NCBI RefSeq assembly: GCF_013387485.1
Contig: NZ_JABBXB010000003.1
Location: forward strand, 421,927 to 485,926
Length of the DNA: 64,000 bases
Direction: 5' to 3'
Source of the DNA: Stenotrophomonas sp. SAM-B
GTDB lineage: Bacteria > Pseudomonadota > Gammaproteobacteria > Xanthomonadales > Xanthomonadaceae
Numbering within the stretch: position 1 is the stretch's first letter; each line of letters begins with the position of its first letter. The notes beneath the pieces were generated by a model. It was given only the letters and a program-made list of their open reading frames with translations. It ran no database searches and was not told where the DNA came from. Shown piece by piece: positions 1-8,709 of this stretch. Position numbers and translations under genes: made by a program.

Positions 1-228
1 GTGCGGTGTTGTCCATGCGGACCTCCGGAGAGCGGGTGCGTACAGGCAGGTCTTCGCAAAAGCCATGCCAGCTTTCACGCCCTGTCCGAATCCGATATCG
101 GCTTGAGCCGCCCAGGCTTTAGGGCGGCAAGTGACGCGCCGCGTCGCTGCTTGCCCCTGTTCAGGCTTCACGCGATCATGGCGGCCGGCTGCGCACTATC
201 GCTGCAGTCGCCGCAGGAGACACCGCTC

Positions 229-531
229 ATGGCTTCGGTCACGCCGCCCGGACTGGCTTACGAGGTGGAGCACGATCTGGCCAATCACCGGTTCCAGGCC
301 CGGGTCAAAGGGCATCTGGCACTGCTGGATTACCAGATCAAGCGCAAGCGGATGGTCATCACCCACACCGAGGTGCCCGAGCCGATCGCCGGGCGCGGGG
401 TCGCGGGCGAACTGACCAAGGTGGCGCTGCGCTACGCGCGCGACAACAAGTTCAAGGTCGTGCCGGCCTGCGCATACGCCGAGGCGTTCCTGCAGCGGCA
501 TGAGGAGTACGACGACCTGCTGGTCCGATGA
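229..531 (+). CDS. GNAT-like small N-acetyltransferase (YjdJ type)
   Basis: A 100-residue protein of the short GNAT-like family (Gcn5-related, YjdJ/GTL3-type). The sequence carries the family pattern of a strand with YxI (DYQIKRKRMVITHTEVP), then GRGVAGELTKVALRYAR, which is the shortened acetyl-CoA pyrophosphate loop and helix, and a late VVPACAYAEAFLQRH where the conserved Cys and Tyr sit. The open frame runs to the window edge, but the ATG at 229 follows an AGGAGA ribosome site and gives the normal family length, so I reject the long N-terminal extension. Members may acetylate small molecules or proteins; the substrate is unknown. It stands alone, 65 bases before the next gene on the same strand. 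Confidence 0.85.
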   Translation: MASVTPPGLAYEVEHDLANHRFQARVKGHLALLDYQIKRKRMVITHTEVPEPIAGRGVAGELTKVALRYARDNKFKVVPACAYAEAFLQRHEEYDDLLVR

Positions 532-596
532 GGGCAGCGGGTCATGCTTCAGGGATGGCTGATCATGATGGTGGGTTACAACAAGGGGATTTCAGG

Positions 597-1451
597 ATGA
601 ACATCGCAGGAAACCGTCGCGCGCTGCGCGCCAGCGCGTTGGCCTTGGCTATGGGCGTGGTGCTGGTGGCAGGCTGCAAGCGCGACGGCGACACACAGGC
701 CCCGGCGACGCCGGCCGACACCGCTGCCGAGCCGGCCGCGCCCGCGGTGGCGCCCGAGGCGCCGCTCGAGCTGCGCGACGTGATCGAAACCTCGCCGCAG
801 GCCGTGGTCGGGATCACCTACCCGCCGGACATCGCCCGTTATCCGGGTCTGGCCAAGGCGCTGGGTGGCTACGCCGACAGTGCGCGGGCAGAACTGCAGC
901 AGGCGCTGGACGGGTTGGGCAACGACAAGCCGACCATGCCCTATGAGCTGTCGCTGACCTTCGAGAAGGTCCTGGAAACGCCGCAGCTGGTGGTAGTGAC
1001 GGCCGATGGCAGCCGCTACACCGGTGGCGCCCATGGCGAGCCGCTGGTGGCGCGCTTCGTGTGGCTGCCGGAGCAGCAGCAGATGCTCACCGCCGACAAG
1101 CTGGTGGCGGACGCCAAGGGCTGGAAGGCGATCAGCGATTACGTGGCCGATCAGCTGCGCGAGCGCGTGGCGACCCGGTTGAGTGGCGATGAAATGGAGC
1201 CGGCGCAGATGCAGGAATCGCTGCGCAACGCGAGCCGGATGATCGCCGACGGCACCGGGCCGAGCGCGGACAACTTCAGCCAGTTCCAGCCGCTGACCGG
1301 TTCCGACGGGCGCATCTCTGCGATACGCTTCGTGTTCCCGCCCTACCAGGTAGGGCCGTACTCGGACGGCACGCAGACCGTGGACGTCCCGGCCGCCGTG
1401 TTGGTGCCGCACGTGGGTCAGGACGTCGCAGGGTTGTTCGCCCGGGGCTGA
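597..1451 (+). CDS. RsiV-like lipoprotein (DUF3298/DUF4163 family)
   Basis: A 284-residue exported lipoprotein. The start at 597 gives a lipobox (LVAGC, Cys27) after a hydrophobic stretch, so the protein should be anchored to a membrane by its lipidated Cys. After an Ala/Pro-rich linker (residues about 35-60) it shows the DUF4163/DUF3298 pattern: TYPP, a central YTGGAHGEP motif, and near the end FPPYQVGPYSDG, the hallmark of this family (also found in RsiV and in PdaC-like proteins, where it can bind lysozyme). There is no sigma factor beside it, so an anti-sigma role is not supported. It ends 14 bases before cfa and may share its transcript. Confidence 0.8.
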   Translation: MNIAGNRRALRASALALAMGVVLVAGCKRDGDTQAPATPADTAAEPAAPAVAPEAPLELRDVIETSPQAVVGITYPPDIARYPGLAKALGGYADSARAELQQALDGLGNDKPTMPYELSLTFEKVLETPQLVVVTADGSRYTGGAHGEPLVARFVWLPEQQQMLTADKLVADAKGWKAISDYVADQLRERVATRLSGDEMEPAQMQESLRNASRMIADGTGPSADNFSQFQPLTGSDGRISAIRFVFPPYQVGPYSDGTQTVDVPAAVLVPHVGQDVAGLFARG

Positions 1452-1465
1452 TCGACGGAGGCGAT

Positions 1466-2584
1466 GTGGACGCTGGGCTGCAACGACGGGTCACAGGGTT
1501 GCTGCATGAAGCGGGGGTCACCGTTGACGGTGACCAGCCGCAGGACATCACGGTGCATGACCCGCGCTTCTACGCGCGGGTCATGGCGCAGGGCTCGCTG
1601 GGCCTGGGCGAGAGTTACATGGACGGGCACTGGGATGCCCGCGCGCTGGACGACTTCCTCTTTCATCTGATGCAGGCGCATCTGGACGAGCGCGTGCACG
1701 GCTGGCGCGACCTGGCCGATGCGCTGAAGGCGCGGGTGTTCAACCTGCAGGCCGGGGCGGGCAGTTTCGAGGTCGGCCGGCGTCATTACGATCTGGGCAA
1801 TGATCTATACGAGGCGATGCTGGGCCAACGGCTGGTCTACAGTTGCGGTTACTGGCGCGAGGCCACGGACCTGGATGCGGCGCAGGAGGCCAAGCTCGAT
1901 CTCATCTGCCGCAAGCTGGGGCTGCGCCCCGGGCAACGGATTCTCGATATCGGCTGTGGGTGGGGCGAGGCACTGAAATTCGCGGCGGAGCGCTATGGCG
2001 TGTCCGGGGTGGGGGTGACGATCTCGCAGGAACAGGCCGAGTATGCGCGGCAGCTGTGCGCGGGCCTGCCGATCGAGATCCGGCTGCAGGACTACCACGA
2101 CGTGGAGGAATCGTTCGACGCGATCCTGTCGGTGGGCATGTTCGAGCATGTGGGCGACAAGAACTATCGCGGCTACTTCGAGATGGCGCGGCGCTGCCTG
2201 CGACCGGATGGGCTGTTCCTGCTGCATTCGATCGGGAGCAATCTGTCGCGGCATCGCACCGATCCTTGGATCGCGAAGTACATCTTCCCGAACTCGATGC
2301 TGCCCTCGGCGGCACAGGTAACCGAGGCGCTGGAGGGGCTGTTCGTGCTCGAGGATTGGCACAACTTCGGCACGGATTACGATCGGACGCTGCAGGCGTG
2401 GCGGACCAACATCGAAGCAGCGTGGCCGCGGCTGGATGCGCAGCGCTATGACGAACGGTTCCGCCGGATGTGGCGGTTCTACCTGGCCGGTTCGATGGCG
2501 AGTTTCCGCTGCCGGCATGCGCAGTTGTGGCAGTTGGTGCTGTCGCCGAACGGAGTGCCCGGCGGGTATGTGGCGCCGCGTTGA
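1466..2584 (+). CDS. cfa: Cyclopropane-fatty-acyl-phospholipid synthase
   Basis: This SAM-dependent enzyme adds a methylene bridge to unsaturated acyl chains of membrane phospholipids, usually in stationary phase or acid stress. The 372 residues are close to the 382 of E. coli Cfa. Visible are the DLGNDLYEAML and YSCGYW motifs before the Rossmann fold, the SAM motif ILDIGCGWGEALKFAA (about residues 156-171), GVTISQEQAEYA, and SVGMFEHVGDKNYRGYF with the conserved Glu and Tyr. The start is a GTG at 1466 with GGAG just upstream; no ATG in frame fits better. A strong bidirectional terminator follows. Confidence 0.93.
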   Translation: MDAGLQRRVTGLLHEAGVTVDGDQPQDITVHDPRFYARVMAQGSLGLGESYMDGHWDARALDDFLFHLMQAHLDERVHGWRDLADALKARVFNLQAGAGSFEVGRRHYDLGNDLYEAMLGQRLVYSCGYWREATDLDAAQEAKLDLICRKLGLRPGQRILDIGCGWGEALKFAAERYGVSGVGVTISQEQAEYARQLCAGLPIEIRLQDYHDVEESFDAILSVGMFEHVGDKNYRGYFEMARRCLRPDGLFLLHSIGSNLSRHRTDPWIAKYIFPNSMLPSAAQVTEALEGLFVLEDWHNFGTDYDRTLQAWRTNIEAAWPRLDAQRYDERFRRMWRFYLAGSMASFRCRHAQLWQLVLSPNGVPGGYVAPR

Positions 2585-2595
2585 GTGAGCCATGA

Positions 2596-2622
2596 AAAAC
2601 GCCCGGCAGTGCTGGGCGTTTT
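2596..2622. terminator. Bidirectional intrinsic terminator between cfa and dcp
   Basis: Inverted repeat with arms AAAACGCCCGGCA and TGCTGGGCGTTTT; A-tract on one side and T-tract on the other, so it can end transcripts arriving from cfa (+) and from the peptidase gene (-). Confidence 0.85.
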
Positions 2623-2650
2623 CCGTACAGCGCGTCGTTGGAACGGACGC

Positions 2651-4822
2651 TTACTTCTTGCCGTCACCCGAGGTCAGGCCGCGCTTCTCCAGCAGGGGCT
2701 CGATCTGCGGCTCATGCCCGGCGAAATTGCGGAACAGTTCCATCGCGTCGACGCTGCCGCCCTTGGACAGCAGGGTCTGGCGGAAGTGGTCGCCGTTCTT
2801 GCGGCTCAGGCCACCGTTCTCGCGGAACCACTTCTGGGTGTTGGCATCCAGCACTTCCGACCAGATGTACGCGTAGTAGCCGGCCGAGTAGCCGCCCATG
2901 ATGTGGCTGAAGTACGGGGTCTTGTAACGCGGCGGGACCGGCGCGTAGAAGATGCCGTCCTTGGCCAGGGCCTCGGCTTCGAACTTCATGACGTCCTTGG
3001 CGGCCGGCACCTGGTCCGGGCCGATCTGGTGCCAGCGCTGGTCGAGCATGGCCGCACCGAGGTATTCGGTGGTGGCGAAGCCCTGGTTGAACTTGGCGGC
3101 AGCGACGACCTTGTCGAGCAGTGCCTGCGGCATGGCCGTGCCGTTCTGGTAGTGCTTGGCGTAGTTCTTCAGGATGACCGGATCATCGGCCCACATCTCG
3201 TTGACCTGCGAGGGGAATTCGACGAAGTCGCGCGGCACCGAGGTGCCCGAGAAGTAGGGGTACTTCACGTTCGAGAACATGCCGTGCAGGGCGTGGCCGA
3301 ATTCGTGGAAGGTGGTGGTCACTTCATCCCAGGTCAGCAGGGTCGGCTTGCCGGCCGGCGGCTTGGGGATGTTGAGGTGGTTGGCGACCACCGGCTTGAA
3401 GCCGGTCAGTTCGGACTGCGAAACGTACGAGTTCATCCACGCGCCGCCGCGCTTGGAGGCGCGTGCATACGGGTCGAAGATGAAGATCGCCAGCTGGCTG
3501 CCGTCGGCATCGAACACGTCGTAGACGGTGACGTCCTCGTGGTAGACCGGCAGGTCGGTGCGCTGCTTGAAGGTCAGGCCGAACTCGAGCTGGGCGGCGT
3601 GGAAGACGCCGTTCTCGAGCACGTTCTTCATTTCGAAGTACGGCTTGAGCTGGGATTCGTCGAAGTTGTACTTGGCCTGGCGCACCTTCTCGCTGTAGAA
3701 GGCCCAGTCCCATGCTCCCAGCTTGAAGGTCGGCTTGCCGGCGGCCTTCTGTTCCTTGTCGATCATCGTCTGCAGATCAGCGGCTTCGCGCTTGGCGTTG
3801 GCCACTGCGGCCGGTGCCAGCTGGCCGAGCATCGCGTTGACGGCTTCGGGCGTCTTGGCGGTCTGGTTGGTGAGGTTGTAGGCGGCGAAGTTCGCAAAGC
3901 CCATCAGCTTGGCCTTGTCGGCACGCAGCTGCATGATGCGCGAGACCAAGGCGGTATTGTCGTACTCGCCGCCGCGGCTGCCGCGGGTCACCGAGGCTTC
4001 GTAGATCTTCTGGCGCAGCGCGCGGTTGGCCAGGTTGGTCAGCGGCGGCTGGCCGGTGGTGTTGAGCAGGGTGATGACGTACTTGCCGTCCTGGCCACGG
4101 GCCTTGGCGGCTTCGGCGGCGGCGGAGATCTGTTCCTGCGAGAGGCCGTCCAGTTCCTTGACGTCGTCGACGGTGATCGCCGAGGCGTTCACTTCGGCCA
4201 GCACGTTCTGGCTGAACTTGGTGCCCAGGTTGGCCAGTTCGGCGTTCATTTCCTTGAGCTTGGTCTTGTCCGCTTCGGACAGCTTGGCGCCGGCGCGGAC
4301 GTAGTTCTCGTAGTACTTCTCGACCAGGCGCACGCCTTCGGCGTCGAGGCCGAGCTGGGTGCGGGTGTCGTACAGGGTCTGGATGCGGGCGAACAGCTTG
4401 CCGTTCAGCGCGATGGCGTCGCTGTGCGCGGCGAAGCGTGCGGAGTAATCGGCCTGCAGCTTCTTGCGTGCGTCGTTGGTGTCGGCACCGACGAGGCTGA
4501 AGAAGACGGTGGTGGCGCGATCCAGGGTGTCACCGCTCTTTTCCAAGGCGATGAGGGTGTTGTCGAAGGTCGGCTTGGCCTTGTTGTTGGCGATCGCCTC
4601 GACTTCCTTCAGCTGCTGGGCCATGCCGGCGTCGAAGGCGGGGGCGAAGTCGCTGTCCTTGATCTTGTCGAACTGCGGGAAGTGCAGCGGCAGCGGGCTG
4701 TCGGCGAAGAACGGGTTGGCCTGCTGGGCGGCGGTCGCGGCCGGGGTGGCGGCGGTGGCGGAATAGGCGGGCAGGGCAAGGCCGAGGGTCACGGCGACGG
4801 CGAGGGCAAGACGGGTGGTCAA
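2651..4822 (-). CDS. dcp: M3 family zinc metallopeptidase (dipeptidyl carboxypeptidase type), exported
   Basis: A 723-residue zinc peptidase of the thimet/Dcp family that degrades small peptides. The zinc site HEFGH lies at residues 506-510 inside TTFHEFGHALHGMFS, and the typical downstream GTSVPRDFVEFPSQVNEMW and PYFSHIMGGYSAGYYAY (substrate Tyr) are present. The start is a TTG at 4822 with a GGAG eight bases upstream; it opens with LTTRLALAVAVTLGLALPAYS, a clear signal peptide, so the enzyme is probably periplasmic, unlike E. coli Dcp. The longer open frame upstream has no ribosome site and runs through a large palindrome. Monocistronic and divergent from gpx. Confidence 0.9.
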   Translation of the reverse strand: MTTRLALAVAVTLGLALPAYSATAATPAATAAQQANPFFADSPLPLHFPQFDKIKDSDFAPAFDAGMAQQLKEVEAIANNKAKPTFDNTLIALEKSGDTLDRATTVFFSLVGADTNDARKKLQADYSARFAAHSDAIALNGKLFARIQTLYDTRTQLGLDAEGVRLVEKYYENYVRAGAKLSEADKTKLKEMNAELANLGTKFSQNVLAEVNASAITVDDVKELDGLSQEQISAAAEAAKARGQDGKYVITLLNTTGQPPLTNLANRALRQKIYEASVTRGSRGGEYDNTALVSRIMQLRADKAKLMGFANFAAYNLTNQTAKTPEAVNAMLGQLAPAAVANAKREAADLQTMIDKEQKAAGKPTFKLGAWDWAFYSEKVRQAKYNFDESQLKPYFEMKNVLENGVFHAAQLEFGLTFKQRTDLPVYHEDVTVYDVFDADGSQLAIFIFDPYARASKRGGAWMNSYVSQSELTGFKPVVANHLNIPKPPAGKPTLLTWDEVTTTFHEFGHALHGMFSNVKYPYFSGTSVPRDFVEFPSQVNEMWADDPVILKNYAKHYQNGTAMPQALLDKVVAAAKFNQGFATTEYLGAAMLDQRWHQIGPDQVPAAKDVMKFEAEALAKDGIFYAPVPPRYKTPYFSHIMGGYSAGYYAYIWSEVLDANTQKWFRENGGLSRKNGDHFRQTLLSKGGSVDAMELFRNFAGHEPQIEPLLEKRGLTSGDGKK

Positions 4823-4981
4823 GGGGAAATCTCCGGTCAGACAAGTCTTTGAGGGTAACCCGAGCCGTTGCGGAGCGGCTTGTGTCGAAAGGCATGTTCT
4901 GGCCGGACCACGGCCGGGGCATTGCGAAAGGGCGCGGTCACTGCAACAGCAACAGCAATAGCGGCGGTGGGCTGCTGCGAG

Positions 4982-5091
4982 GCGCGGGGCGGGTGGGGGC
5001 CGGCGGGGCACGCTGTGAATACGTCCATGTACGCTCGTAGTGCGCCATCCATGGCGCACTACGGCCCCGCCAACCCCCACCCGCCCCGCGC
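4982..5091. repeat. Large palindromic intergenic element (about 110 bp)
   Basis: Arms of 28 bases at 4982-5009 and 5064-5091 are reverse complements at 26 of 28 positions (both are GC-rich, GCGGGGCGGGTGGGGG...). Between them lies a second, perfect inverted repeat at 5037-5062 with arms GTAGTGCGCCAT/ATGGCGCACTAC. It lies between the divergent dcp and gpx genes and could form a cruciform in DNA or a long hairpin in RNA. The inner unit starts with GTAG, like the SMAG repeats. The rest of the 4823-5230 gap holds one more SMAG unit and no gene. Confidence 0.75.
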
Positions 5092-5142
5092 TGGATACTG
5101 TCCGGCGCCTCGAAAAGCGGCGTGCGGCCCAGATGGGGAGCG

Positions 5143-5168
5143 GTAGTGCCGACCGCTGGCCGGCTCCT
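5143..5168 (+). repeat. SMAG/REP-type repeat
   Basis: Unit beginning GTAGTGCCGACC with arms GCCGACC(GCT)GGCCGGC, 60 bases upstream of gpx. Matches the other GTAG-headed units in the window. Confidence 0.75.
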
Positions 5169-5230
5169 CAGCCCCCCAGGCCGCACGCGGTGGGCGAGCT
5201 AAGATGGGTCTTTCCACCGGAGCCCCTGCC

Positions 5231-5713
5231 ATGACCACCGCCTTCGATTTCCCGTTCGTGGACCTGTCCGGCCAGCCGCAGGCCTTGGCGCAGTACCAGG
5301 GCAAGGTGTTGCTGCTGGTCAATGTGGCCAGCAAGTGCGGGTTTACGCCGCAGTACGAGGGGCTGGAAGCGCTGTGGCGCGAGTTCGGGCCGCGGGGGCT
5401 GGTGGTGATCGGGTTTCCCTGCGATCAGTTCGGGCACCAGGAGCCGGGCGATGCGGCGCAGATCGGGGAATTCTGTTCGCTGACCTATGGGGTCAGTTTC
5501 CCGATGTCGGACAAGGTCGAGGTCAACGGCGACGGCGCCGATCCGCTGTGGCAGTGGCTCAAGGCCGAGAAGGCCGGGGTATTGGGCACGCGCGGGATCA
5601 AGTGGAACTTCAGCAAGTTCCTGGTCGGCCGCGATGGGCAGGTGCTTCATCGCTATGCGCCGACCGACACGCCGGCATCGCTGCGCGGAGATATCGAGGC
5701 CGCGCTGGGTTGA
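5231..5713 (+). CDS. gpx: Glutathione peroxidase (cytoplasmic, BtuE-like)
   Basis: A 160-residue thiol peroxidase that reduces hydrogen and lipid peroxides. The peroxidatic residue is Cys36 in NVASKCGFTPQY; the second family motif is seen as IGFPCDQFGHQEPG and the Trp/Asn of the catalytic set in KWNFSKFLVGRDG. There is no signal peptide. The ATG at 5231 is preferred over an in-frame GTG/ATG 27 bases earlier because it gives the standard MTTAFDF start, although its ribosome site is weak. A second, exported paralogue lies at 49932. Flanked on both sides by SMAG repeats. Confidence 0.92.
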   Translation: MTTAFDFPFVDLSGQPQALAQYQGKVLLLVNVASKCGFTPQYEGLEALWREFGPRGLVVIGFPCDQFGHQEPGDAAQIGEFCSLTYGVSFPMSDKVEVNGDGADPLWQWLKAEKAGVLGTRGIKWNFSKFLVGRDGQVLHRYAPTDTPASLRGDIEAALG

Positions 5714-5744
5714 CGGCCTCGCCCGGCCAGGACCGCGGCGACGC

Positions 5745-5815
5745 GTAGAGCCGGCCGCTGGTCGGCTCCTCGGGTGGCATCACTTTGGCGGGGTCCAGCC
5801 ACGCATGGCGTGGCT
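5745..5815. repeat. Two SMAG/REP-type hairpins
   Basis: First unit 5745-5771 (GTAGAGCCGGCC(GCT)GGTCGGCTC), second 5797-5815 (AGCCACGC/GCGTGGCT around AT) in the opposite orientation and of the 'CCATGCGTGG' subtype also seen at 29289 and 56074. They fill the gap between convergent gpx and fpr and may act as their terminators. Confidence 0.7.
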
Positions 5816-5820
5816 CCACC

Positions 5821-6600
5821 TTACTTTTCGACGAACGCGCGCTCGAACACGTAATGACCCGGGGTGCCGATGCGCGGCGAGGTCTGGAAACCGCGGCTGT
5901 CCAGCACGGTGCGCAGGTCGGCCAGCATCTGCGGGCTGCCGCAGATCATGGCGCGGTCGTTTTCCGGGTCCAGCGGCGGCAGGCCGAGGGTTTTCTGCAT
6001 CTCGCCGCTTTCCATCAGCGAGGTCAGGCGGCCCTGGTTCGGGAAGGTTTCGCGGGTCACGGCCGGGTAGTAGAGCAGCTTGTCGCCGATCATCTCGCCG
6101 AGGAATTCGTGCTCGCGCAGTTCCTTCTCGAACAGGTCACGGTAGGCCAGGTCCTTTTCGTAGCGCACGCCGTGGGTGAGGATCACCTTGTCGAAGCGCT
6201 CGTAGGTTTCCGGGTCCTTGATCACCGACAGCCACGGCGCCAGGCCGGTGCCGGTGCCGAGCAGGTACAGGTGCTTGCCCGGATGCAGGTCGCTGATCAG
6301 CAGGGTGCCGGTGGGCTTCTTGCCGACCAGTACCTTGTCGCCCGGCTGGATGTGCTGCAGGCGCGAGGTCAGCGGGCCGTCCTGGACCTTGATGCTGAAG
6401 AACTCCAGGTTCTCTTCCCAGTTGGCACTGGCGATGGAGTACGCGCGCAGCAGCGGGCGCGCCTCGGTTTCCAGGCCGATCATCACGAACTGGCCGTTCT
6501 CGAAGCGGAAGCCGCTGTCGCGGGTCGTGGTGAAGCTGAAGTAGGCGTCGGTCCAGTGACGGACCTCAAGCACCGTTTCGGCGCCAAAAGCGGAAGACAT
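5821..6600 (-). CDS. fpr: Ferredoxin--NADP(+) reductase
   Basis: A 259-residue FAD enzyme that moves electrons between NADPH and ferredoxin or bacterioferritin-associated ferredoxin. FAD binding is shown by RAYSIASANWEENLEFFSI, NADP binding by LLGTGTGLAPWLSVI and MICGSPQMLADL, and the C-terminus ends in VFERAFVEK, the signature of the subclass I bacterial reductases such as those of Pseudomonas and Xanthomonas. The start at 6600 gives the standard MSSAFGAETVLEV opening. A Fur-like palindrome lies 36-63 bases upstream, which suggests iron control; this fits the role of Fpr in releasing iron from bacterioferritin. Confidence 0.92.
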   Translation of the reverse strand: MSSAFGAETVLEVRHWTDAYFSFTTTRDSGFRFENGQFVMIGLETEARPLLRAYSIASANWEENLEFFSIKVQDGPLTSRLQHIQPGDKVLVGKKPTGTLLISDLHPGKHLYLLGTGTGLAPWLSVIKDPETYERFDKVILTHGVRYEKDLAYRDLFEKELREHEFLGEMIGDKLLYYPAVTRETFPNQGRLTSLMESGEMQKTLGLPPLDPENDRAMICGSPQMLADLRTVLDSRGFQTSPRIGTPGHYVFERAFVEK

Positions 6601-6635
6601 GGGGGTGGGGTTCTGGTCGGTTTCGTCGGGTCTAG

Positions 6636-6663
6636 TTTATCTCAAATGAGATAAATTCTCATT
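6636..6663 (-). promoter_or_regulatory. Fur-box-like overlapping palindromes upstream of fpr
   Basis: Two overlapping inverted repeats share one half-site: TTTATCTCA-AA-TGAGATAAA (6636-6655) and AATGAGA-TAAAT-TCTCATT (6645-6663). The second closely resembles the 19-bp Fur box (AATGAGAATNATTCTCATT type). The site is AT-rich in a very GC-rich setting and placed where the fpr promoter must be. Fur binding is inferred, not shown. Confidence 0.65.
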
Positions 6664-6695
6664 GACTGGCCGGACAGGCCCGTCAAGCGGGGGTT

Positions 6696-8567
6696 TCAGC
6701 GGTAGCCGGCCGCCTGCAGCTCGAACAGTTCGGCATAGCGGCCGCCCTGGGTCATCAGTTCGGCGTGGGTGCCGCTGGCCTCGATACGGCCGCCGGCCAG
6801 CACCAGGATGCGGTCGGCCATGCGCACCGAGGAGAAGCGGTGCGAGATCAGCACGGCGGTGCGATTGTCGGACAGTTCCTTGAACCGCTGGAACACCTCG
6901 AACTCGCTGCGCGCATCCAGTGCGGCGGTTGGCTCATCGAGGATCATGACCTGCGCATCGCGCATGTAGGCACGCGCGATCGCGATCTTCTGCCACTGCC
7001 CGCCGGACAGGTCCACGCCCATCTTGAAGCGGCGGCCGATGAGCTGGTCGTAGCCACCGGGCAGGCCGGCGATGACCTCGTCGGCCATGCCGCGGCGGGC
7101 GGCATCGCGGATGCGGGCGTCGTCGGTCATCGCCTCGACCAGGCCGACGCCGATGTTCTCGCCGGCGCTGAGGTTGTAGCGCACGAAGTCCTGGAAGATC
7201 ACGCCCATGTTGGCGCGCAGGTCATCCAGGTCGTAATCGCGCAGGTCGCGGCCATCGAGCAGGATGCGGCCTTCGTCGGGGTCGTACAGGCGGGCCAGCA
7301 GCTTGACCAGGGTGGTCTTGCCGGCACCGTTCTCACCGACCAGGGCCAGCACTTCGCCGGCGCGCAGTTCGAAATCCAGGTGGCGCACTGCCCAGCTTTC
7401 AGCATCGGGATAGCGGAAGCCGACGTTCTCGAACACGAAGCCGTCGGTGATCGGCTGCGGAATGGCGACCGCGTCCGGGCGCGAATGGATCTCCGGTTGG
7501 ATCTGGAAGAACGAGAACAGATCGTCCAGATACAACGCCTGCCCGGCGACCTGGGAAAACCCGATCAGCAGGCCTTCGAGCAGTTGGCGCAGGCGCAGGA
7601 AACTGCCGGCGAGGAAGGTCAGGTCGCCGATCGAGAAATCGCCGCGCACGGTGCGCCACGCGATGTAGGCATACGCGGCGTAATAGCCCAGCGTCCCCAG
7701 CGCGGCCAGCAGCGTGCCCCAGATCGCGCGCTTGCGGGCCAGCGCACGGTTGGCGAGATAGAACTTCTCCGCCAGCAATTTGTAGCGGTCGATCAGGAAC
7801 CGATGGAGGTTGAAGATCTTCACCTCCTTGGCGGTTTCCACGCTGGCCCCGATCTGGCGCAGGTATTCCAGCTGACGGCGCTCCGGCGTCCACTGGAAGT
7901 TGAGACTGTAGCCGGCGGCGTTGAAATGCGATTCGCCGATGAACGCCGGGATCAGCGCGACCGCGAGCAGCAGGATCAACCACGGCGCGTACACGATCAG
8001 GCCGACCGCGAGACTGGCGACGGTGATGCTGTCCTGCACCTGGCCGAACAGCTGGCTCATCAGGTTCATGCGGCCCATGGTCTGGCGCCGTGCGCGGTCC
8101 AGCTTGTCCTGCAGGTCGGGGTCTTCGAAGTCCTCCAGATCCAGTTCGGCCGCGTGTTCCATCAGGCGCACGCTGGTGACGTTGGTGAACAGCTCCGACA
8201 GCAGCGTATCGGCGTAGCTGACCATGCGGCCGAGCAGGTCCGAGGCCATCGCCAGACCGAACTCGAGTGCGAGCAGCCCGAGCAGCGGGTTCAGCAGCCC
8301 GCTGGAGAGCGCCTCGCCGAACGGCGGGAAACCCGCATCGTGCTGGCTGAGCAGCACTGCCGCATCGATGATCAGTTTGCCGACATAGAGCATCGCCACC
8401 GGCAGCAATGCACGGATCACGCGCAGGCCCAGGCTGGCCAGGGTCAGCCCGGGGCTGGTCTGCCAGACCTGGCGCAGGAACGGGGGCAGGTTGCGCATCG
8501 CATTGACGCGCTCGCGCAGGCTGGGGTTCTTCTGGCCGGGTGCACCGGCAGCGGGGGAGGCGGGCAT
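6696..8567 (-). CDS. ABC exporter, fused permease and ATPase (MsbA-like half transporter)
   Basis: A 623-residue half transporter with about six membrane segments in residues 40-330 and one nucleotide-binding domain after about 370. Walker A is VGENGAGKTTLVKLL (about residue 410), the signature is VDLSGGQWQKIAIARAY, Walker B with D-loop is VMILDEPTAALDARS, and the switch His is in LISHRFSSVRMADRI. The family exports lipids, peptides or drugs as a homodimer; nothing nearby tells the substrate. The start at 8567 gives a short cytoplasmic leader. It is followed by fpr on the same strand with a 95-base gap holding the Fur-like site, so the two are probably separate units. Confidence 0.88.
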   Translation of the reverse strand: MPASPAAGAPGQKNPSLRERVNAMRNLPPFLRQVWQTSPGLTLASLGLRVIRALLPVAMLYVGKLIIDAAVLLSQHDAGFPPFGEALSSGLLNPLLGLLALEFGLAMASDLLGRMVSYADTLLSELFTNVTSVRLMEHAAELDLEDFEDPDLQDKLDRARRQTMGRMNLMSQLFGQVQDSITVASLAVGLIVYAPWLILLLAVALIPAFIGESHFNAAGYSLNFQWTPERRQLEYLRQIGASVETAKEVKIFNLHRFLIDRYKLLAEKFYLANRALARKRAIWGTLLAALGTLGYYAAYAYIAWRTVRGDFSIGDLTFLAGSFLRLRQLLEGLLIGFSQVAGQALYLDDLFSFFQIQPEIHSRPDAVAIPQPITDGFVFENVGFRYPDAESWAVRHLDFELRAGEVLALVGENGAGKTTLVKLLARLYDPDEGRILLDGRDLRDYDLDDLRANMGVIFQDFVRYNLSAGENIGVGLVEAMTDDARIRDAARRGMADEVIAGLPGGYDQLIGRRFKMGVDLSGGQWQKIAIARAYMRDAQVMILDEPTAALDARSEFEVFQRFKELSDNRTAVLISHRFSSVRMADRILVLAGGRIEASGTHAELMTQGGRYAELFELQAAGYR

Positions 8568-8631
8568 GGGCGGTATTGTGCGCGCCGTGGCCGTGGTTGA
8601 TGCATGAATTCAGTGCATGCGCACCAGCCCG

Positions 8632-8702
8632 GTAGTGTCGGCCGCTGGCCGGCTCCAGGTCGCATCCAGCATCGTGCGGAGCCGGCCAGCGGCCGGCACG
8701 AC
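8632..8702. repeat. Inverted pair of SMAG/REP units
   Basis: A forward unit at 8632-8656 (GTAGTGTCGGCC(GCT)GGCCGGCTCC) faces a reverse unit at 8677-8702 (GGAGCCGGCC(AGC)GGCCGGCAC). The two form a longer dimeric stem-loop between the exporter and decarboxylase genes. Confidence 0.8.
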
Positions 8703-8709
8703 CCGACCC

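Noticed and set aside
2585..4852. A 755-codon open frame on the plus strand
   Set aside because: Antisense to the M3 peptidase gene with its HEFGH site. Composition is Gly/Val/Leu/Arg-biased and no start signal is present.
6765..8600. A 611-codon open frame on the plus strand
   Set aside because: Antisense to the ABC exporter, whose Walker and signature motifs are complete.
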